A DNA stretch of 64,000 bases from Scybalosoma faecavium (lineage in GTDB: Bacteria; Bacillota; Clostridia; Christensenellales; Christensenellaceae): contig DVKG01000002.1 in assembly GCA_018716135.1 (NCBI GenBank), forward strand, positions 13,007 through 77,006. Direction: 5' to 3'. The translations under genes were made by a program, and so were the position numbers. This document shows positions 52,326-60,614 of this stretch, piece by piece; the stretch's first letter is position 1; each line of letters begins with the position of its first letter. Below the pieces are notes generated by a model that was given only the letters and a program-made list of their open reading frames with translations, was not told the origin of the DNA and ran no database searches.

Positions 52326-53537
52326 TTAGATATATTTTTTCTCAAGACGTGCGCGTATCTCGCGTATGAAGTCTATCGTGTTTACCACTTTTACATCTCT
52401 AAGCTCGGTTATCAGAGCGAGATCCTTTGTCATTATACCGCTCTCAATAGCGCCGCACGCCGCTTCCTCCAAATTGTCCGCAAATTCCATAAGCTCGGGC
52501 GTACCGTCCAGCTCGCCGCGCTTGCGCAATGCTCCGGACCATGCGAAGATAGTTGCCATAGAGTTGGTAGAAGTCTCTTCACCTTTGAGATGCTTATAAT
52601 AATGGCGCGTAACCGTACCGTGAGCCGCTTCATACTCAAAATTCCCGTCGGGCGAAGTGAGCACGCTTGTCATCATGGCGAGGCTGCCGAACGCCGTCGC
52701 AACCATGTCGCTCATTACGTCGCCGTCGTAGTTCTTGAGCGCCCAGATAAACCCGCCTTCCGAGCGAATCACACGAGCTACGGCGTCGTCTATCAGAGTG
52801 TAAAAATACTCTATACCCGCTTTTTCAAATGCCTCTTTGTATTCGGCATCGTATATCTCTTGGAATATATCTTTAAATGTGTGGTCGTACTTCTTAGATA
52901 TAGTATCCTTGGTCGAGAACCACAAATCCTGCTTGGTCGCCAGCGCATAGGTGAAACAGCTTCTCGCAAAGCTGCTTATAGATTCCGTCGTGTTGAACAT
53001 CGAAAGCACAACTCCGCCTTCTTCGCCAAATTCATGTACGAGCTGAGTCGTCTTTCCCGTTTCGTCTGTGACAACCAATTCCGCCTTGCCTTTTCCCGCT
53101 ACGATTTGCTCCGTATCACGGTATACGTCGCCAAACGCATGACGCGCGATAGTGATAGGTTTCTTCCATGTCCGCACGGTGGGCGATATACCCTTGACTA
53201 TAATAGGCGCGCGGAATACCGTACCGTCCAGCTCTGCACGGATAGTTCCGTTTGGACTCTTGTACATTTCATGAAGGTTGTACTCTTCCACTCTCTGTGC
53301 GTTAGGCGTTATCGTCGCGCATTTTACGCCTACTCTATGTTTCTTTATCGCACGCGCAGCGTCCACTGTTATCCGGTCGTGCGTTTCGTCACGCTTTTTG
53401 AGACCGAGATCGTAATACTCTGTATTGAGTTCGACAAACGGAGTTATAAGCTCGTCCTTTATCGCCTTCCAAATAATACGAGTCATTTCATCTCCGTCGA
53501 TCTCTACGAGCACATTCTTCATTTTTATCTTTTCCAT
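52326..53537 (-). CDS. icd: Isocitrate dehydrogenase (NADP-type, eukaryote-like)
   Basis: A 403-residue enzyme of the dimeric, eukaryote-like NADP-isocitrate dehydrogenase subfamily, converting isocitrate to 2-oxoglutarate for glutamate synthesis and NADPH. Diagnostic stretches are VEIDGDEMTRIIWKAIK, CATITPNAQRVEEY, SPNGTIRAELDGTVFRAPI and EAAHGTVTRHYY. The start has GGGAG six bases upstream. It follows a small membrane protein gene in the same direction; no citrate synthase or aconitase gene is adjacent. Confidence 0.95.
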   Translation of the reverse strand: MEKIKMKNVLVEIDGDEMTRIIWKAIKDELITPFVELNTEYYDLGLKKRDETHDRITVDAARAIKKHRVGVKCATITPNAQRVEEYNLHEMYKSPNGTIRAELDGTVFRAPIIVKGISPTVRTWKKPITIARHAFGDVYRDTEQIVAGKGKAELVVTDETGKTTQLVHEFGEEGGVVLSMFNTTESISSFARSCFTYALATKQDLWFSTKDTISKKYDHTFKDIFQEIYDAEYKEAFEKAGIEYFYTLIDDAVARVIRSEGGFIWALKNYDGDVMSDMVATAFGSLAMMTSVLTSPDGNFEYEAAHGTVTRHYYKHLKGEETSTNSMATIFAWSGALRKRGELDGTPELMEFADNLEEAACGAIESGIMTKDLALITELRDVKVVNTIDFIREIRARLEKKYI

Positions 53538-53564
53538 TGCATTCTCCCATCCGGCAAAATATTA

Positions 53565-53909
53565 TTAAACCATATTCTTTACAATATTGTACAGCACCGG
53601 CAGACGCAGTATATCTCCGCGTATTGCAACAACGAAGCCCGCTATCAGCAGTCCTGCATACGCCACGGAGCACAGCCAGTCCACAGATGTAAACAACACG
53701 CCTATAATGGGTATCCATGCCAGTATGCTCATGGCAACATGCACCGCAGCCATAGCCACTCCCAGCAAAAGCACCTGCAAACAGTGAACCCGCGTAATAG
53801 TTCTGTTCCAATCCAACGCAAGAAAAATTACGCTTCCCAGCACGGGCACAAGATAAACTATCGCTGCCACTGCGCGATAGTCCAAATTTGTCGATGAATT
53901 TATCCTCAC
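53565..53909 (-). CDS. Small membrane protein, DUF4870-like
   Basis: A 114-residue protein with three hydrophobic segments (about 13-31, 44-68 and 78-95). The pattern YRAVAAIVYLVPVLGSVIFLALDWNRTITRVHCLQ resembles the DUF4870 family, where a conserved aromatic/His-Q region follows the first helix. It lies 27 bases before icd in the same direction. Its role is unknown. No promoter or operator was recognised, and the 322-base region upstream holds an insertion-like remnant. Confidence 0.7.
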   Translation of the reverse strand: MRINSSTNLDYRAVAAIVYLVPVLGSVIFLALDWNRTITRVHCLQVLLLGVAMAAVHVAMSILAWIPIIGVLFTSVDWLCSVAYAGLLIAGFVVAIRGDILRLPVLYNIVKNMV

Positions 53910-53990
53910 TCCGCAGCTCCTTTCCCTATCGAATCTTTCCCTTCTCCAAACGCACTAATCCGCGTTCTGCAAGGCGTGCGTCTATCGTGG

Positions 53991-54032
53991 TTCAATAAGG
54001 GGCACCGCCCCGTAATTCAACAAGTGAACGAA
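53991..54032. repeat. Dispersed palindromic element, copy B
   Basis: TTCAATAAGGGGCACCGCCC and the following 22 bases match the element at 46454-46495. It folds as TTCAA-TAA-GGGGC/GCCCC-TAA-TTCAA with the same mismatched positions as copy A. Confidence 0.65.
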
Positions 54033-54120
54033 CTTCAGCGGTGGATTGAATCACCGCTGAAGGCTTAGACGGAACCCGCCGCCTATAGAGGCGGGGGACA
54101 TCTGTTCACGGTTATAAGGC
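53991..54120 (+). mobile_element. Possible IS200/IS605-family right-end remnant
   Basis: After copy B of the palindrome comes a perfect 11-bp hairpin CTTCAGCGGTG/CACCGCTGAAG (54033-54062). Then GGAACCCGCCGCCTATAGAGG with its GGCGGG partner (54075-54095) and GGGGACATCTG follow. Hairpins of this sort ending in a G/C stem resemble the right ends and guide RNA region of IS200/IS605 elements. No transposase or TnpB frame remains. The resemblance is by eye only. Confidence 0.4.
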
Positions 54121-54151
54121 ATTATACCATGACGGGAAAAGCATTGCAAGC

Positions 54152-54181
54152 TGACAGAATGAGCCGCGAATATGCTATAAT
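54152..54181 (+). promoter_or_regulatory. Promoter of the aldehyde dehydrogenase gene
   Basis: An extended -10 TGCTATAAT (TATAAT at 54176-54181) with a weak TGACAG (54152-54157) 18 bases upstream. Confidence 0.6.
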
Positions 54182-54231
54182 ATACAAAGCGAAACAGCGC
54201 AAACAAATTAAATTTCAGGGAGTTCAACATT

Positions 54232-55584
54232 ATGCAGACCGCAATATCTAAGCTCAGAGATTTTTTCAGCACAGGCGCAACACTCCCGACCGCAGCGCGC
54301 ATAAGCTCGCTGAAAAGCTTGAAACAGGAAATTTTGAGACGAGAATCGGATATATCCGACGCGCTCGCCGCAGATTTAGGCAAAAGCGCCTTCGAATCAT
54401 ACATGACTGAAATCGGCATTGCTGTAACCGAAATCAACTATGCTATAAAGCACCTCCCGCGATGGGTGAAACCCCGGCGAAGGCGCACGCCGATCACGCT
54501 CTTCCCGGGGCGCAGCCGCATACTTTATGAGCCCTTCGGAGTCGCGCTTATAATGTCCCCTTGGAATTATCCCTTTAACCTTACCATAGCTCCGCTCGCC
54601 GCCTGCATAGCAGCCGGCAACTGCGCAGTGATAAAGCCCTCCGCATATTCTCCGCATTCATCTCGTATTCTCTCGGAGATCATAACCGCTGCCCTGCCCG
54701 ATACAGCTGCGGTTATAACAGGGGGACGTGAGCAAAACGCCGCTCTCTTAGATCAAAAGTTCGATTTTATACACTTTACCGGCAGCGCGTCCGTCGGCAG
54801 GCTTGTGCTTTCAAAAGCCGCCGCAAACCTTACGCCTGTCACGCTGGAGCTGGGCGGCAAAAGCCCCTGTATCATAGACGAAACAGCGGACCTGAAGCTC
54901 GCAGCCCGTCGTATTGCTTTCGGAAAATGCCTGAACGCGGGGCAGACCTGCGTAGCGCCCGATTATGTATTGCTCCCCCAAAGGCTCATACCTCAATTCT
55001 CCGCAGAATATCAGTGCCAAATCGAGGAAATGTACGGAGACGCTTTATCAAACCCTGCCTTCCCGCGCATAATCAACGAAAAGCACTTCAGCCGTCTACT
55101 GTCGTTAATGCCCGAAAGTGAAATAATATACGGCGGAGCATTTGACGAACTCTCTCTTAAAATATCTCCAACGCTTTTGCTCAGCTCTGCCCAAAGCCCT
55201 GCTATGAAACAGGAGATTTTCGGACCGCTTCTCCCTTTGATACCGTGCGAAAGCATAGCGGACGCCAAATTGTTTGTTTCCCGGAGAGATAAGCCTCTCG
55301 CCCTCTATCTTTTTTCCAACGACAAAAGAGCTGTGCGCGATGTATTGCACACAGTCAGCTTCGGCGGAGGCTGCATAAACGATACCATAATGCATATAGC
55401 TACGCCGCACATGGGCTTTGGCGGCGTCGGCGAATCCGGCATGGGCAAATACCACGGCAAAGACGGCTTCCACACATTCTCTCACAGCAAGAGCATCCTG
55501 ACGCGCGGACGTATGGACATCAGGCTGCGTTATCAGCCTTCAAGTGAAAGCTCTCTAAAGCTGCTTCGCAAATTCATGAAATAA
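54232..55584 (+). CDS. NAD(P)-dependent aldehyde dehydrogenase
   Basis: A 450-residue class 3-like aldehyde dehydrogenase, oxidising (probably fatty or aromatic) aldehydes to acids. The catalytic cysteine is in NAGQTCVAPDYVL, the glutamate in VTLELGGKSPCII, and the nucleotide-binding loop is FIHFTGSASVGRLV; IMSPWNYPFNLTIAPL is the typical N-terminal signature. It is shorter than class 1/2 enzymes and ends in a basic, amphipathic tail (LKLLRKFMK) like membrane-associated fatty aldehyde dehydrogenases. It is the first gene of a plus-strand run with ruvC 16 bases downstream. Confidence 0.9.
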   Translation: MQTAISKLRDFFSTGATLPTAARISSLKSLKQEILRRESDISDALAADLGKSAFESYMTEIGIAVTEINYAIKHLPRWVKPRRRRTPITLFPGRSRILYEPFGVALIMSPWNYPFNLTIAPLAACIAAGNCAVIKPSAYSPHSSRILSEIITAALPDTAAVITGGREQNAALLDQKFDFIHFTGSASVGRLVLSKAAANLTPVTLELGGKSPCIIDETADLKLAARRIAFGKCLNAGQTCVAPDYVLLPQRLIPQFSAEYQCQIEEMYGDALSNPAFPRIINEKHFSRLLSLMPESEIIYGGAFDELSLKISPTLLLSSAQSPAMKQEIFGPLLPLIPCESIADAKLFVSRRDKPLALYLFSNDKRAVRDVLHTVSFGGGCINDTIMHIATPHMGFGGVGESGMGKYHGKDGFHTFSHSKSILTRGRMDIRLRYQPSSESSLKLLRKFMK

Positions 55585-55600
55585 ACTCGAAAGGATATTT

Positions 55601-56098
55601 ATGATAATACTAGGAATAGACCCCGGGCTCGCCATAGCCGGTTATGCCGTGCTGGAACACCTTCCTCCGCGCATGCGGCTCATAGACTGCGGTACGATAA
55701 ACACAAAAGCCGGTCTCCCCCTTCCCGAGCGCCTGTCTATATTATACGACAGCATGGAGCAGCTCATAGACATGTTTAAACCAGATGAAGTCGCCTTTGA
55801 AGAGCTTTTTTTTGTTAAGAACGTAACCACAGGCATAGACGTCGCTCAGGCACGCGGCGCATTAGTCACGGCCGCATACCGCAAGGTCAAAAAGCTATAT
55901 GAATACACCCCTATGCAAGTGAAGCAGGCGGTCACCGGATACGGAAGAGCAGAAAAAGCTCAAGTGCAATACATGGTAAAGACAATACTCGCCCTCAATG
56001 CCGTCCCCAAGCCGGACGACGCCGCAGACGCCGTCGCCGTCGCCATCTGTCACGCACAGAGCAGAGGACTGCCGCGAGGCTTGGGAGCCAAAAGATAA
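55601..56098 (+). CDS. ruvC: Crossover junction endodeoxyribonuclease RuvC
   Basis: A 165-residue Holliday junction resolvase. Its four acidic catalytic residues are seen in MIILGIDPGLAIAGYAVLE (Asp7), FEELFFVKNVTTGIDVAQARGAL (Glu), and the C-terminal PDDAADAVAVAICHA (two Asp). It cuts junctions together with RuvAB. The start has AAAGGA at a fair distance. No ruvA or ruvB follows, which is unusual, as the three are commonly clustered. Confidence 0.96.
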   Translation: MIILGIDPGLAIAGYAVLEHLPPRMRLIDCGTINTKAGLPLPERLSILYDSMEQLIDMFKPDEVAFEELFFVKNVTTGIDVAQARGALVTAAYRKVKKLYEYTPMQVKQAVTGYGRAEKAQVQYMVKTILALNAVPKPDDAADAVAVAICHAQSRGLPRGLGAKR

Positions 56099-56165
56099 AT
56101 TAATATGGAACTTTTCAGCACCTCATACCGTCTTAATTTATAGAACAAAAAAACGGAGGCGTCTG

Positions 56166-56876
56166 ATGATGAAACGATTATTTTACTGCATACCTCTTAT
56201 ACTTGCTTTAACGCTGTTCTCATGCGCTCAGCCTTATAATTCGGTTGAGCCTTCCGCGGCAGAAAACGAAACGCTCGTCGAGCTGGCGCATCAGAACGGA
56301 GACTCGCTTTTGGTTATAACAGACTCCGGCCTTTGTACACTTGAGCGCGGAAACCTTCCACGCGAGCTTCACTCCGGCGCAAAACTGAAAGTCACTTGCG
56401 ACGGTGTACTCGAGACGTATCCCGGGCAGTTCGCAAACGCCTCGGCTGAGCTGGTATACGATGGAGACGGGCTTCTCGATCTCTACTACAGCGCTTTTTC
56501 TGATCTCATGAACACAGATTCCGCTCTAAACGACGATATCTCAGAGATAGCTCTCGATTTCAGCTCGTCTTCTCTCACCGACGGTCAGAAAGAAGCATTG
56601 GGATACATTTTATCTAACCTATATGGAACAGGAATGTCCTACTCTCTGTCCACTTACAAAGATTTAGAATCAAAAGGCATCATAAAAAACAACACATATG
56701 AGAATGGTCTCCTTCTCACACTTAAATCAGAAGTAAGCGGCGATACACTTTCCTACTCTTACGGCAAATATCGCAGCGGCACAGGCGCAACAGGGATGGA
56801 CAACTGCAAAGCGGAAAAAAAGGACGGGATATGGCAAAACCTTCAATCAAATGAAACCTTAGCATGGATAAGCTGA
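56166..56876 (+). CDS. Putative lipoprotein of unknown function
   Basis: About 236 residues from MMKRLFYCIPLILALTLFSC, with lipobox LFSC, so probably a membrane-anchored lipoprotein. The ATG at 56166 has GGAGG seven bases upstream; a longer overlapping frame from 55998 inside ruvC is rejected. The mature part is hydrophilic and mixed (LVELAHQNGDSLLVITDSGLCTLE near the start; DALNDDISEIALDFSSSSL-type middle). I do not recognise the family. A terminator follows, so this ends the aldehyde dehydrogenase-ruvC unit. Confidence 0.7.
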   Translation: MMKRLFYCIPLILALTLFSCAQPYNSVEPSAAENETLVELAHQNGDSLLVITDSGLCTLERGNLPRELHSGAKLKVTCDGVLETYPGQFANASAELVYDGDGLLDLYYSAFSDLMNTDSALNDDISEIALDFSSSSLTDGQKEALGYILSNLYGTGMSYSLSTYKDLESKGIIKNNTYENGLLLTLKSEVSGDTLSYSYGKYRSGTGATGMDNCKAEKKDGIWQNLQSNETLAWIS

Positions 56877-56890
56877 ACCAAACCGACAAG

Positions 56891-56915
56891 GCGGCACATA
56901 TGTGCCGTTTTTTTG
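56891..56915 (+). terminator. Terminator of the lipoprotein gene
   Basis: A perfect GGCACATATGTGCC palindrome with flanking C/G pair, followed by seven T. Confidence 0.85.
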
Positions 56916-56978
56916 ATATTAATAATTCAGCAACAGGTTTCAAAATCTATATTAACATTCATCCTGTATTCTATAGTC

Positions 56979-57010
56979 AATTAATCAGTTGTTAGCAACA
57001 ATGATTAATT
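56979..57010. promoter_or_regulatory. 32-base inverted repeat upstream of the epimerase gene
   Basis: AATTAATCA (56979-56987) and TGATTAATT (57002-57010) frame an inner GTTG/CAAC pair, giving a nested palindrome. Its size and position 37 bases before the start codon suggest an operator for a dimeric regulator; no regulator gene is adjacent. Confidence 0.6.
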
Positions 57011-57046
57011 ATTTGTTTAATATAACAAAGAAAAGGAGTTTTTATT

Positions 57047-58069
57047 ATGAACAATACAATATATTTAGTCACAGGCGGAGCGGGCTTTTTAGGCGGAAAC
57101 GTATGCCGCACATTAATCAAGCGCGGAGATCACGTGCGCACGCTGGCGCTCCCGAACGACCCTGCCGCTCGATATATTCCCGATGGGGCCGAGGTATTCT
57201 TCGGAGACATAACAAACAAGGACAGTCTGCGAGATTTCTTTGCCATTCCCGCAGAAAAGAAAGCCGTCGTGATACACTGCGCCAGCATAGTTGCACTTTC
57301 GCCCGAGCCCAGCCGGAAGGTATTCGACGTAAATGTTGCCGGCACTTCAAACATCATAGACTTGTGCCTCGAAAATGAAGCAGAAAAGCTCGTGTACGTC
57401 AGCTCTACCGGCGCTATCCCCGAGCTGCCTCACGGTCAGACAATATCTGAACCCGAGAATTTCCGGCCTGACGCTGTCATAGGTTATTACAGCAAGACAA
57501 AAGCTCTCGCCACAATGAGCGTACTCGACGCTGTAAAGAACCGCAATCTCAACGCGTCGATAATATATCCTACAGGCATATGCGGTCCCTTCGATTACTC
57601 CTTCGGTTTTGTAGCCAACTTCATTCTGGAGTATTGCAGCGGAAAAATGCCCGTCGGTGTAGAAGGTTCTTTCAACTCTGTAGACGTGCGCGATTTAGCC
57701 GCAGCCGTAGTCGCATGCGCAGATAAAGGCAGAAATGGCGAAGGATACATTCTCGGCAATGAAATGGTTTCTATGGAGCGCATGTTTGAGCTTATCAGCA
57801 AATACAGCTCTGCGCCATTGGTAGAGAGCATTCTGCCTGCCGACACTTTGCTCGCTGCGACAGGCGCAAAGCTCCCCGACGGTCCGGAAAAAGAAAAGAC
57901 TCTTGCTGCGCTGAAATTTTGTTTATATAACATGATCAGAAATAATCGCTTCTCCAGCAAAAAAGCTGAAAAAGAGCTTGATTATAAGCCCAGACCTTTT
58001 GAAGATACAATTTCTGACGAAGTATCCTGGCTTATCAAAGTAGGAAAACTTAGAAAGCACACCGCATGA
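57047..58069 (+). CDS. NAD-dependent epimerase/dehydratase family protein
   Basis: A 340-residue extended short-chain dehydrogenase. The NAD motif is YLVTGGAGFLGGNVCRTL, the active-site region is VSSTGAIPEL with the catalytic tyrosine and lysine in VIGYYSKTKALATM, and NVAGTSNIIDLCLEN is also typical. Members act on nucleotide sugars, dihydroflavonols or steroids, so the substrate cannot be named; the sequence resembles the dihydroflavonol reductase-like branch. It is transcribed alone, behind a striking 32-base inverted repeat and an AAAGGAG box. Confidence 0.88.
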   Translation: MNNTIYLVTGGAGFLGGNVCRTLIKRGDHVRTLALPNDPAARYIPDGAEVFFGDITNKDSLRDFFAIPAEKKAVVIHCASIVALSPEPSRKVFDVNVAGTSNIIDLCLENEAEKLVYVSSTGAIPELPHGQTISEPENFRPDAVIGYYSKTKALATMSVLDAVKNRNLNASIIYPTGICGPFDYSFGFVANFILEYCSGKMPVGVEGSFNSVDVRDLAAAVVACADKGRNGEGYILGNEMVSMERMFELISKYSSAPLVESILPADTLLAATGAKLPDGPEKEKTLAALKFCLYNMIRNNRFSSKKAEKELDYKPRPFEDTISDEVSWLIKVGKLRKHTA

Positions 58070-58148
58070 TTCGCATAAATACATGTTGTTTGCGCATATT
58101 TCCCTTGTTTGACATTTCTCAATACCTACAGAATAAATGTGCGCATCC

Positions 58149-58178
58149 GGCAGGCTTAAATAGCCTGCCTTTTCTTTT
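58149..58178 (+). terminator. Terminator of the epimerase gene
   Basis: GGCAGGC (58149-58155) pairs with GCCTGCC (58163-58169), then TTTTCTTTT. Confidence 0.85.
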
Positions 58179-58188
58179 GCTATATAAT

Positions 58189-58226
58189 AATAAAAAAGCA
58201 CGAGTCCTTTACGGACACGTGCCTTG
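58189..58226 (-). terminator. Terminator after rplL
   Basis: Minus-strand GGCACG-T-GTCC/GGAC-T-CGTGC hairpin, then TTTTTTATTATT. Confidence 0.85.
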
Positions 58227-58245
58227 TTAATCTTGAACAGTTAAA

Positions 58246-58620
58246 TTATTTAACCTCTACGTCAGCGCCAACTTCCTTCAGAGCTGCTTCGATCTTCTCA
58301 GCATCTTCCTTGGAAACGCCTTCCTTGATAGGAGCGGGAGCGCCGTCAACGAGAGCCTTAGCTTCCTTCAGGCCGAGACCTGTCTGCTCACGAACAACCT
58401 TGATAACCTTGATCTTCTCTGCGCCAGCAGCCTTCAGGATTACGTCGAACTCTGTCTTCTCCTCAGCAGCAGCAGCTTCGCCGCCAGCAGCAGGAGCAGC
58501 TGCAACAGCTACGGGAGCTGCCGCGCTTACGCCGAATTTCTCTTCCAGTTCTTTAACGAGCTCAGCCAGCTCGAGTACGTTCATCTGCTCAATAGCTTCA
58601 ATAATCTGTGCCTTATCCAT
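58246..58620 (-). CDS. rplL: 50S ribosomal protein L7/L12
   Basis: A 124-residue stalk protein, present in several copies bound to L10, that recruits translation factors. The N-terminal helix pair (QIIEAIEQMNVLELAELVKELEEKFGV), Ala/Pro-rich hinge (AAAPVAVAAAPAAGG) and C-terminal globular domain (KIKVIKVVREQTGLGLKEAKALV) are all clear. ATG at 58620 is the family start, with GGAGG upstream; a longer frame to 58671 is rejected. It ends the ribosomal operon, before a strong terminator. Confidence 0.97.
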   Translation of the reverse strand: MDKAQIIEAIEQMNVLELAELVKELEEKFGVSAAAPVAVAAAPAAGGEAAAAEEKTEFDVILKAAGAEKIKVIKVVREQTGLGLKEAKALVDGAPAPIKEGVSKEDAEKIEAALKEVGADVEVK

Positions 58621-58680
58621 TGTTATTATATCCTCCGAAATTGTGTTTTTGTCTTGTTTTATATCATGCACAGCAGCGCA

Positions 58681-59214
58681 TTACTGCTGTTCTTCTTTCT
58701 GGACTCTTATAGCCTCGAGCGTGCGAACGAACTTGCTCGTAACGCCAGAGAGAACCATAACCAGACCTGTGATAGGAGCGTTGAGGCTTCCGAGCATCTT
58801 CGCGATGAGCTCTTCCTTGCTGGGGAGCTTCGCCAGATTCTCAACAGCTGCTACATCTATAGCATTGCCTGCGAGTACACCGCCCTTGATCGTGATCTTC
58901 TTCGTATCCTTAGCGAACTTCGTCAGAATCTTCGCAGGAGCTACGGGATCGTTTATACCGAATGCAACTGCCGTCGGGCCTTCCAGGATCGGATCCAGAC
59001 CTTCTATGCCTGCTTTCTCAGCAGCACGCTTGATCATCGTGTTCTTCAGAACCTGATATTCAACGCCGGCCTCTCTCATCTGGTTTCTCAGCTCTGTTAC
59101 CTCAGCTACAGTAAGACCTCTGTAGTCGATGAGCACCACGCTCTGAGACGCCTCGAGCTTCTCTTTGATAGAGTCTACGACAGCCTCTTTCTTTTTGAGT
59201 GTATAGTCCTTCAA
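58681..59214 (-). CDS. rplJ: 50S ribosomal protein L10
   Basis: A 177-residue protein that anchors L7/L12 to 23S rRNA. The N-terminal RNA-binding domain has SVVLIDYRGLTVAEVTELRNQMREAGVEYQVLKNTMIKRA, and the C-terminal helix binds L12. The start is TTG at 59214, six bases after GAGGAGGTG; the longer frame to 59277 runs through the leader terminator and is rejected. It has its own promoter near the end of rplA and an autoregulatory L10 leader. Confidence 0.96.
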   Translation of the reverse strand: MKDYTLKKKEAVVDSIKEKLEASQSVVLIDYRGLTVAEVTELRNQMREAGVEYQVLKNTMIKRAAEKAGIEGLDPILEGPTAVAFGINDPVAPAKILTKFAKDTKKITIKGGVLAGNAIDVAAVENLAKLPSKEELIAKMLGSLNAPITGLVMVLSGVTSKFVRTLEAIRVQKEEQQ

Positions 59215-59257
59215 GTATTTCACCTCCTCCGGTTCGTAATGCACCGGATTATAAAAA

Positions 59258-59372
59258 ACCCGGTCGTCAAGCCGCATGGACAGACTACCGGGTAAATCTC
59301 CAATATTTTGCCTGACCTCGGCAGGATTTATCTTTGTACCTGCTGTCTGCGGTTAGCCGTTATTCAATTAAG
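59258..59372 (-). promoter_or_regulatory. L10 leader (rplJ transcription attenuator)
   Basis: The minus-strand leader holds the L10-binding type sequence AGGTACAAAGATAAATCCTG followed by CCGAGGTCAGGCAAA, then an intrinsic terminator ACCCGGT/ACCGGGT (59258-59293) with six T before rplJ. In Firmicutes the L10(L12)4 complex binds this leader and promotes termination. Confidence 0.85.
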
Positions 59373-59379
59373 CCTATAT

Positions 59380-59409
59380 ATTCTACCACAAAACAGCATA
59401 CGCTGTCAA
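59380..59409 (-). promoter_or_regulatory. Internal promoter of rplJL
   Basis: Minus-strand TTGACA (59404-59409), 18 bases, TAGAAT (59380-59385), just after the rplA stop. Confidence 0.8.
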
Positions 59410-59412
59410 GCA

Positions 59413-60111
59413 TTAGTTGTTAGTAAACTTGAGACCGTTTACTTTTATTCCGGGGCCCATTGTAGAAGCGATTACAACGCTCTTGAGATATGTACCTTTA
59501 GCAGCAGCGGGCTTCGCCTTGATTATAGCTTCCATGAGCACTTTCAAGTTCTCATTGAGCTTAGCCGGCTCAAAGCTCTTCTTGCCGATGGGGCAATGAA
59601 CTATAGACGTCTTGTCTACGCGATATTCAACCTTACCTGCTTTGATATCTGCAATTGCTTTTGTAATGTCCTGAGTTACTGTGCCGGACTTCGGGTTGGG
59701 CATGAGGCCCTTGGGTCCGAGGATTCTACCGATGCGGCCTACGACGCCCATCATGTCGGGTGTAGCTACGCATACGTCGAATTCAAACCAGTTCTCGTCC
59801 TTGATCTTAGCAACGAGTTCCTCAGCGCCTACAAAATCTGCGCCTGCCGCCTCAGCTTCCTTTGCCTTGTCGCCCTTTGCGAATACGAGCACGCGAACCT
59901 TCTTGCCTGTGCCGTGCGGCAGAACTACTGCGCCTCTGACCTGCTGATCAGCATGACGAGGGTCTACGCCCAGCTTTACGGAAAGCTCGATCGTCTCGTC
60001 GAAGTTTGCCTTAGCAGACTGAAGTACGAGGTCTATAGCCTGCTCCGGATCATATAATGTGGATTTATCGAAAAGCTTTACGCTGTCCTGATACTTTTTG
60101 CCTCTTTTCAT
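59413..60111 (-). CDS. rplA: 50S ribosomal protein L1
   Basis: A 232-residue protein of the mobile L1 stalk, which also represses its own mRNA in many bacteria. Family stretches include FDETIELSVKLGVDPRHADQQVRGAVVLPHG, FDVCVATPDMMGVVGRIGRILGPKGLMPNPKSGTV and PAAAKGTYLKSVVIASTMGPGIKV. An AGGAGG box precedes the ATG. It follows rplK by 50 bases that contain a GTGGGAG...TACCAC hairpin also found before rplK. Confidence 0.97.
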   Translation of the reverse strand: MKRGKKYQDSVKLFDKSTLYDPEQAIDLVLQSAKANFDETIELSVKLGVDPRHADQQVRGAVVLPHGTGKKVRVLVFAKGDKAKEAEAAGADFVGAEELVAKIKDENWFEFDVCVATPDMMGVVGRIGRILGPKGLMPNPKSGTVTQDITKAIADIKAGKVEYRVDKTSIVHCPIGKKSFEPAKLNENLKVLMEAIIKAKPAAAKGTYLKSVVIASTMGPGIKVNGLKFTNN

Positions 60112-60123
60112 TGAAAACCTCCT

Positions 60124-60153
60124 GGTGGTATGTCGACTTTGTCAGTCTCCCAC
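60124..60153 (-). promoter_or_regulatory. Leader hairpin GTGGGAG/TACCAC before rplA
   Basis: Minus-strand GTGGGAG (60147-60153) and TACCAC (60125-60130) form a short stem ending directly at the rplA ribosome binding site. The same pair occurs at 60615-60643 before rplK. Confidence 0.45.
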
Positions 60154-60161
60154 TTTTCTCC

Positions 60162-60587
60162 TTAGTCCTGTACCGTTACGCCCATGCTGCGAGCTGTGCC
60201 TTCGATCATGCTCATAGCTGCTTCCAAGCTAGCCGCATTGAGGTCGGGCATCTTCGTCTCAGCAATTTCCTGAATCTGCGCCTTTGTGATAGTTGCGACC
60301 TTAGTCTTGTTCGGGACGCCGGAGCCGCTTTCTATATTGCAAGCTTTCTTAATGAGTACCGCTGCCGGGGGCGTTTTGAGTACGAAGCTGAAGGAACGGT
60401 CTGCATAAACAGTAATAACCGCGGGGATGACCAGACCAACCTGCTTGGCTGTCTTCTCGTTAAACTGCTTTACAAACTCCATGATGTTAACGCCGTGCTG
60501 ACCGAGCGCGGGACCTACGGGCGGGGCGGGAGTCGCCTTGCCTGCGGGGATTTGCAGCTTGATATAGCCTGTGATTTTTTTTGCCAT
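60162..60587 (-). CDS. rplK: 50S ribosomal protein L11
   Basis: A 141-residue protein of the GTPase-associated centre, needed for stringent response signalling. Hallmarks are KLQIPAGKATPAPPVGPALGQHGVNIMEFVKQFN, KTPPAAVLIKKACNIESGSGVPN and the C-terminal MIEGTARSMGVTVQD. An AGGAGG box precedes it. It lies between nusG and rplA in the standard order. Confidence 0.98.
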   Translation of the reverse strand: MAKKITGYIKLQIPAGKATPAPPVGPALGQHGVNIMEFVKQFNEKTAKQVGLVIPAVITVYADRSFSFVLKTPPAAVLIKKACNIESGSGVPNKTKVATITKAQIQEIAETKMPDLNAASLEAAMSMIEGTARSMGVTVQD

Positions 60588-60614
60588 TGTGATACACCTC
60601 CTGATTGTGTATGC

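Noticed and set aside
52314..53897. 527-codon antisense frame over icd and the small membrane protein
   Set aside because: Shadow of two genes on the other strand; composition is unlike a real protein (rich in Tyr, His and Arg from reverse codons).
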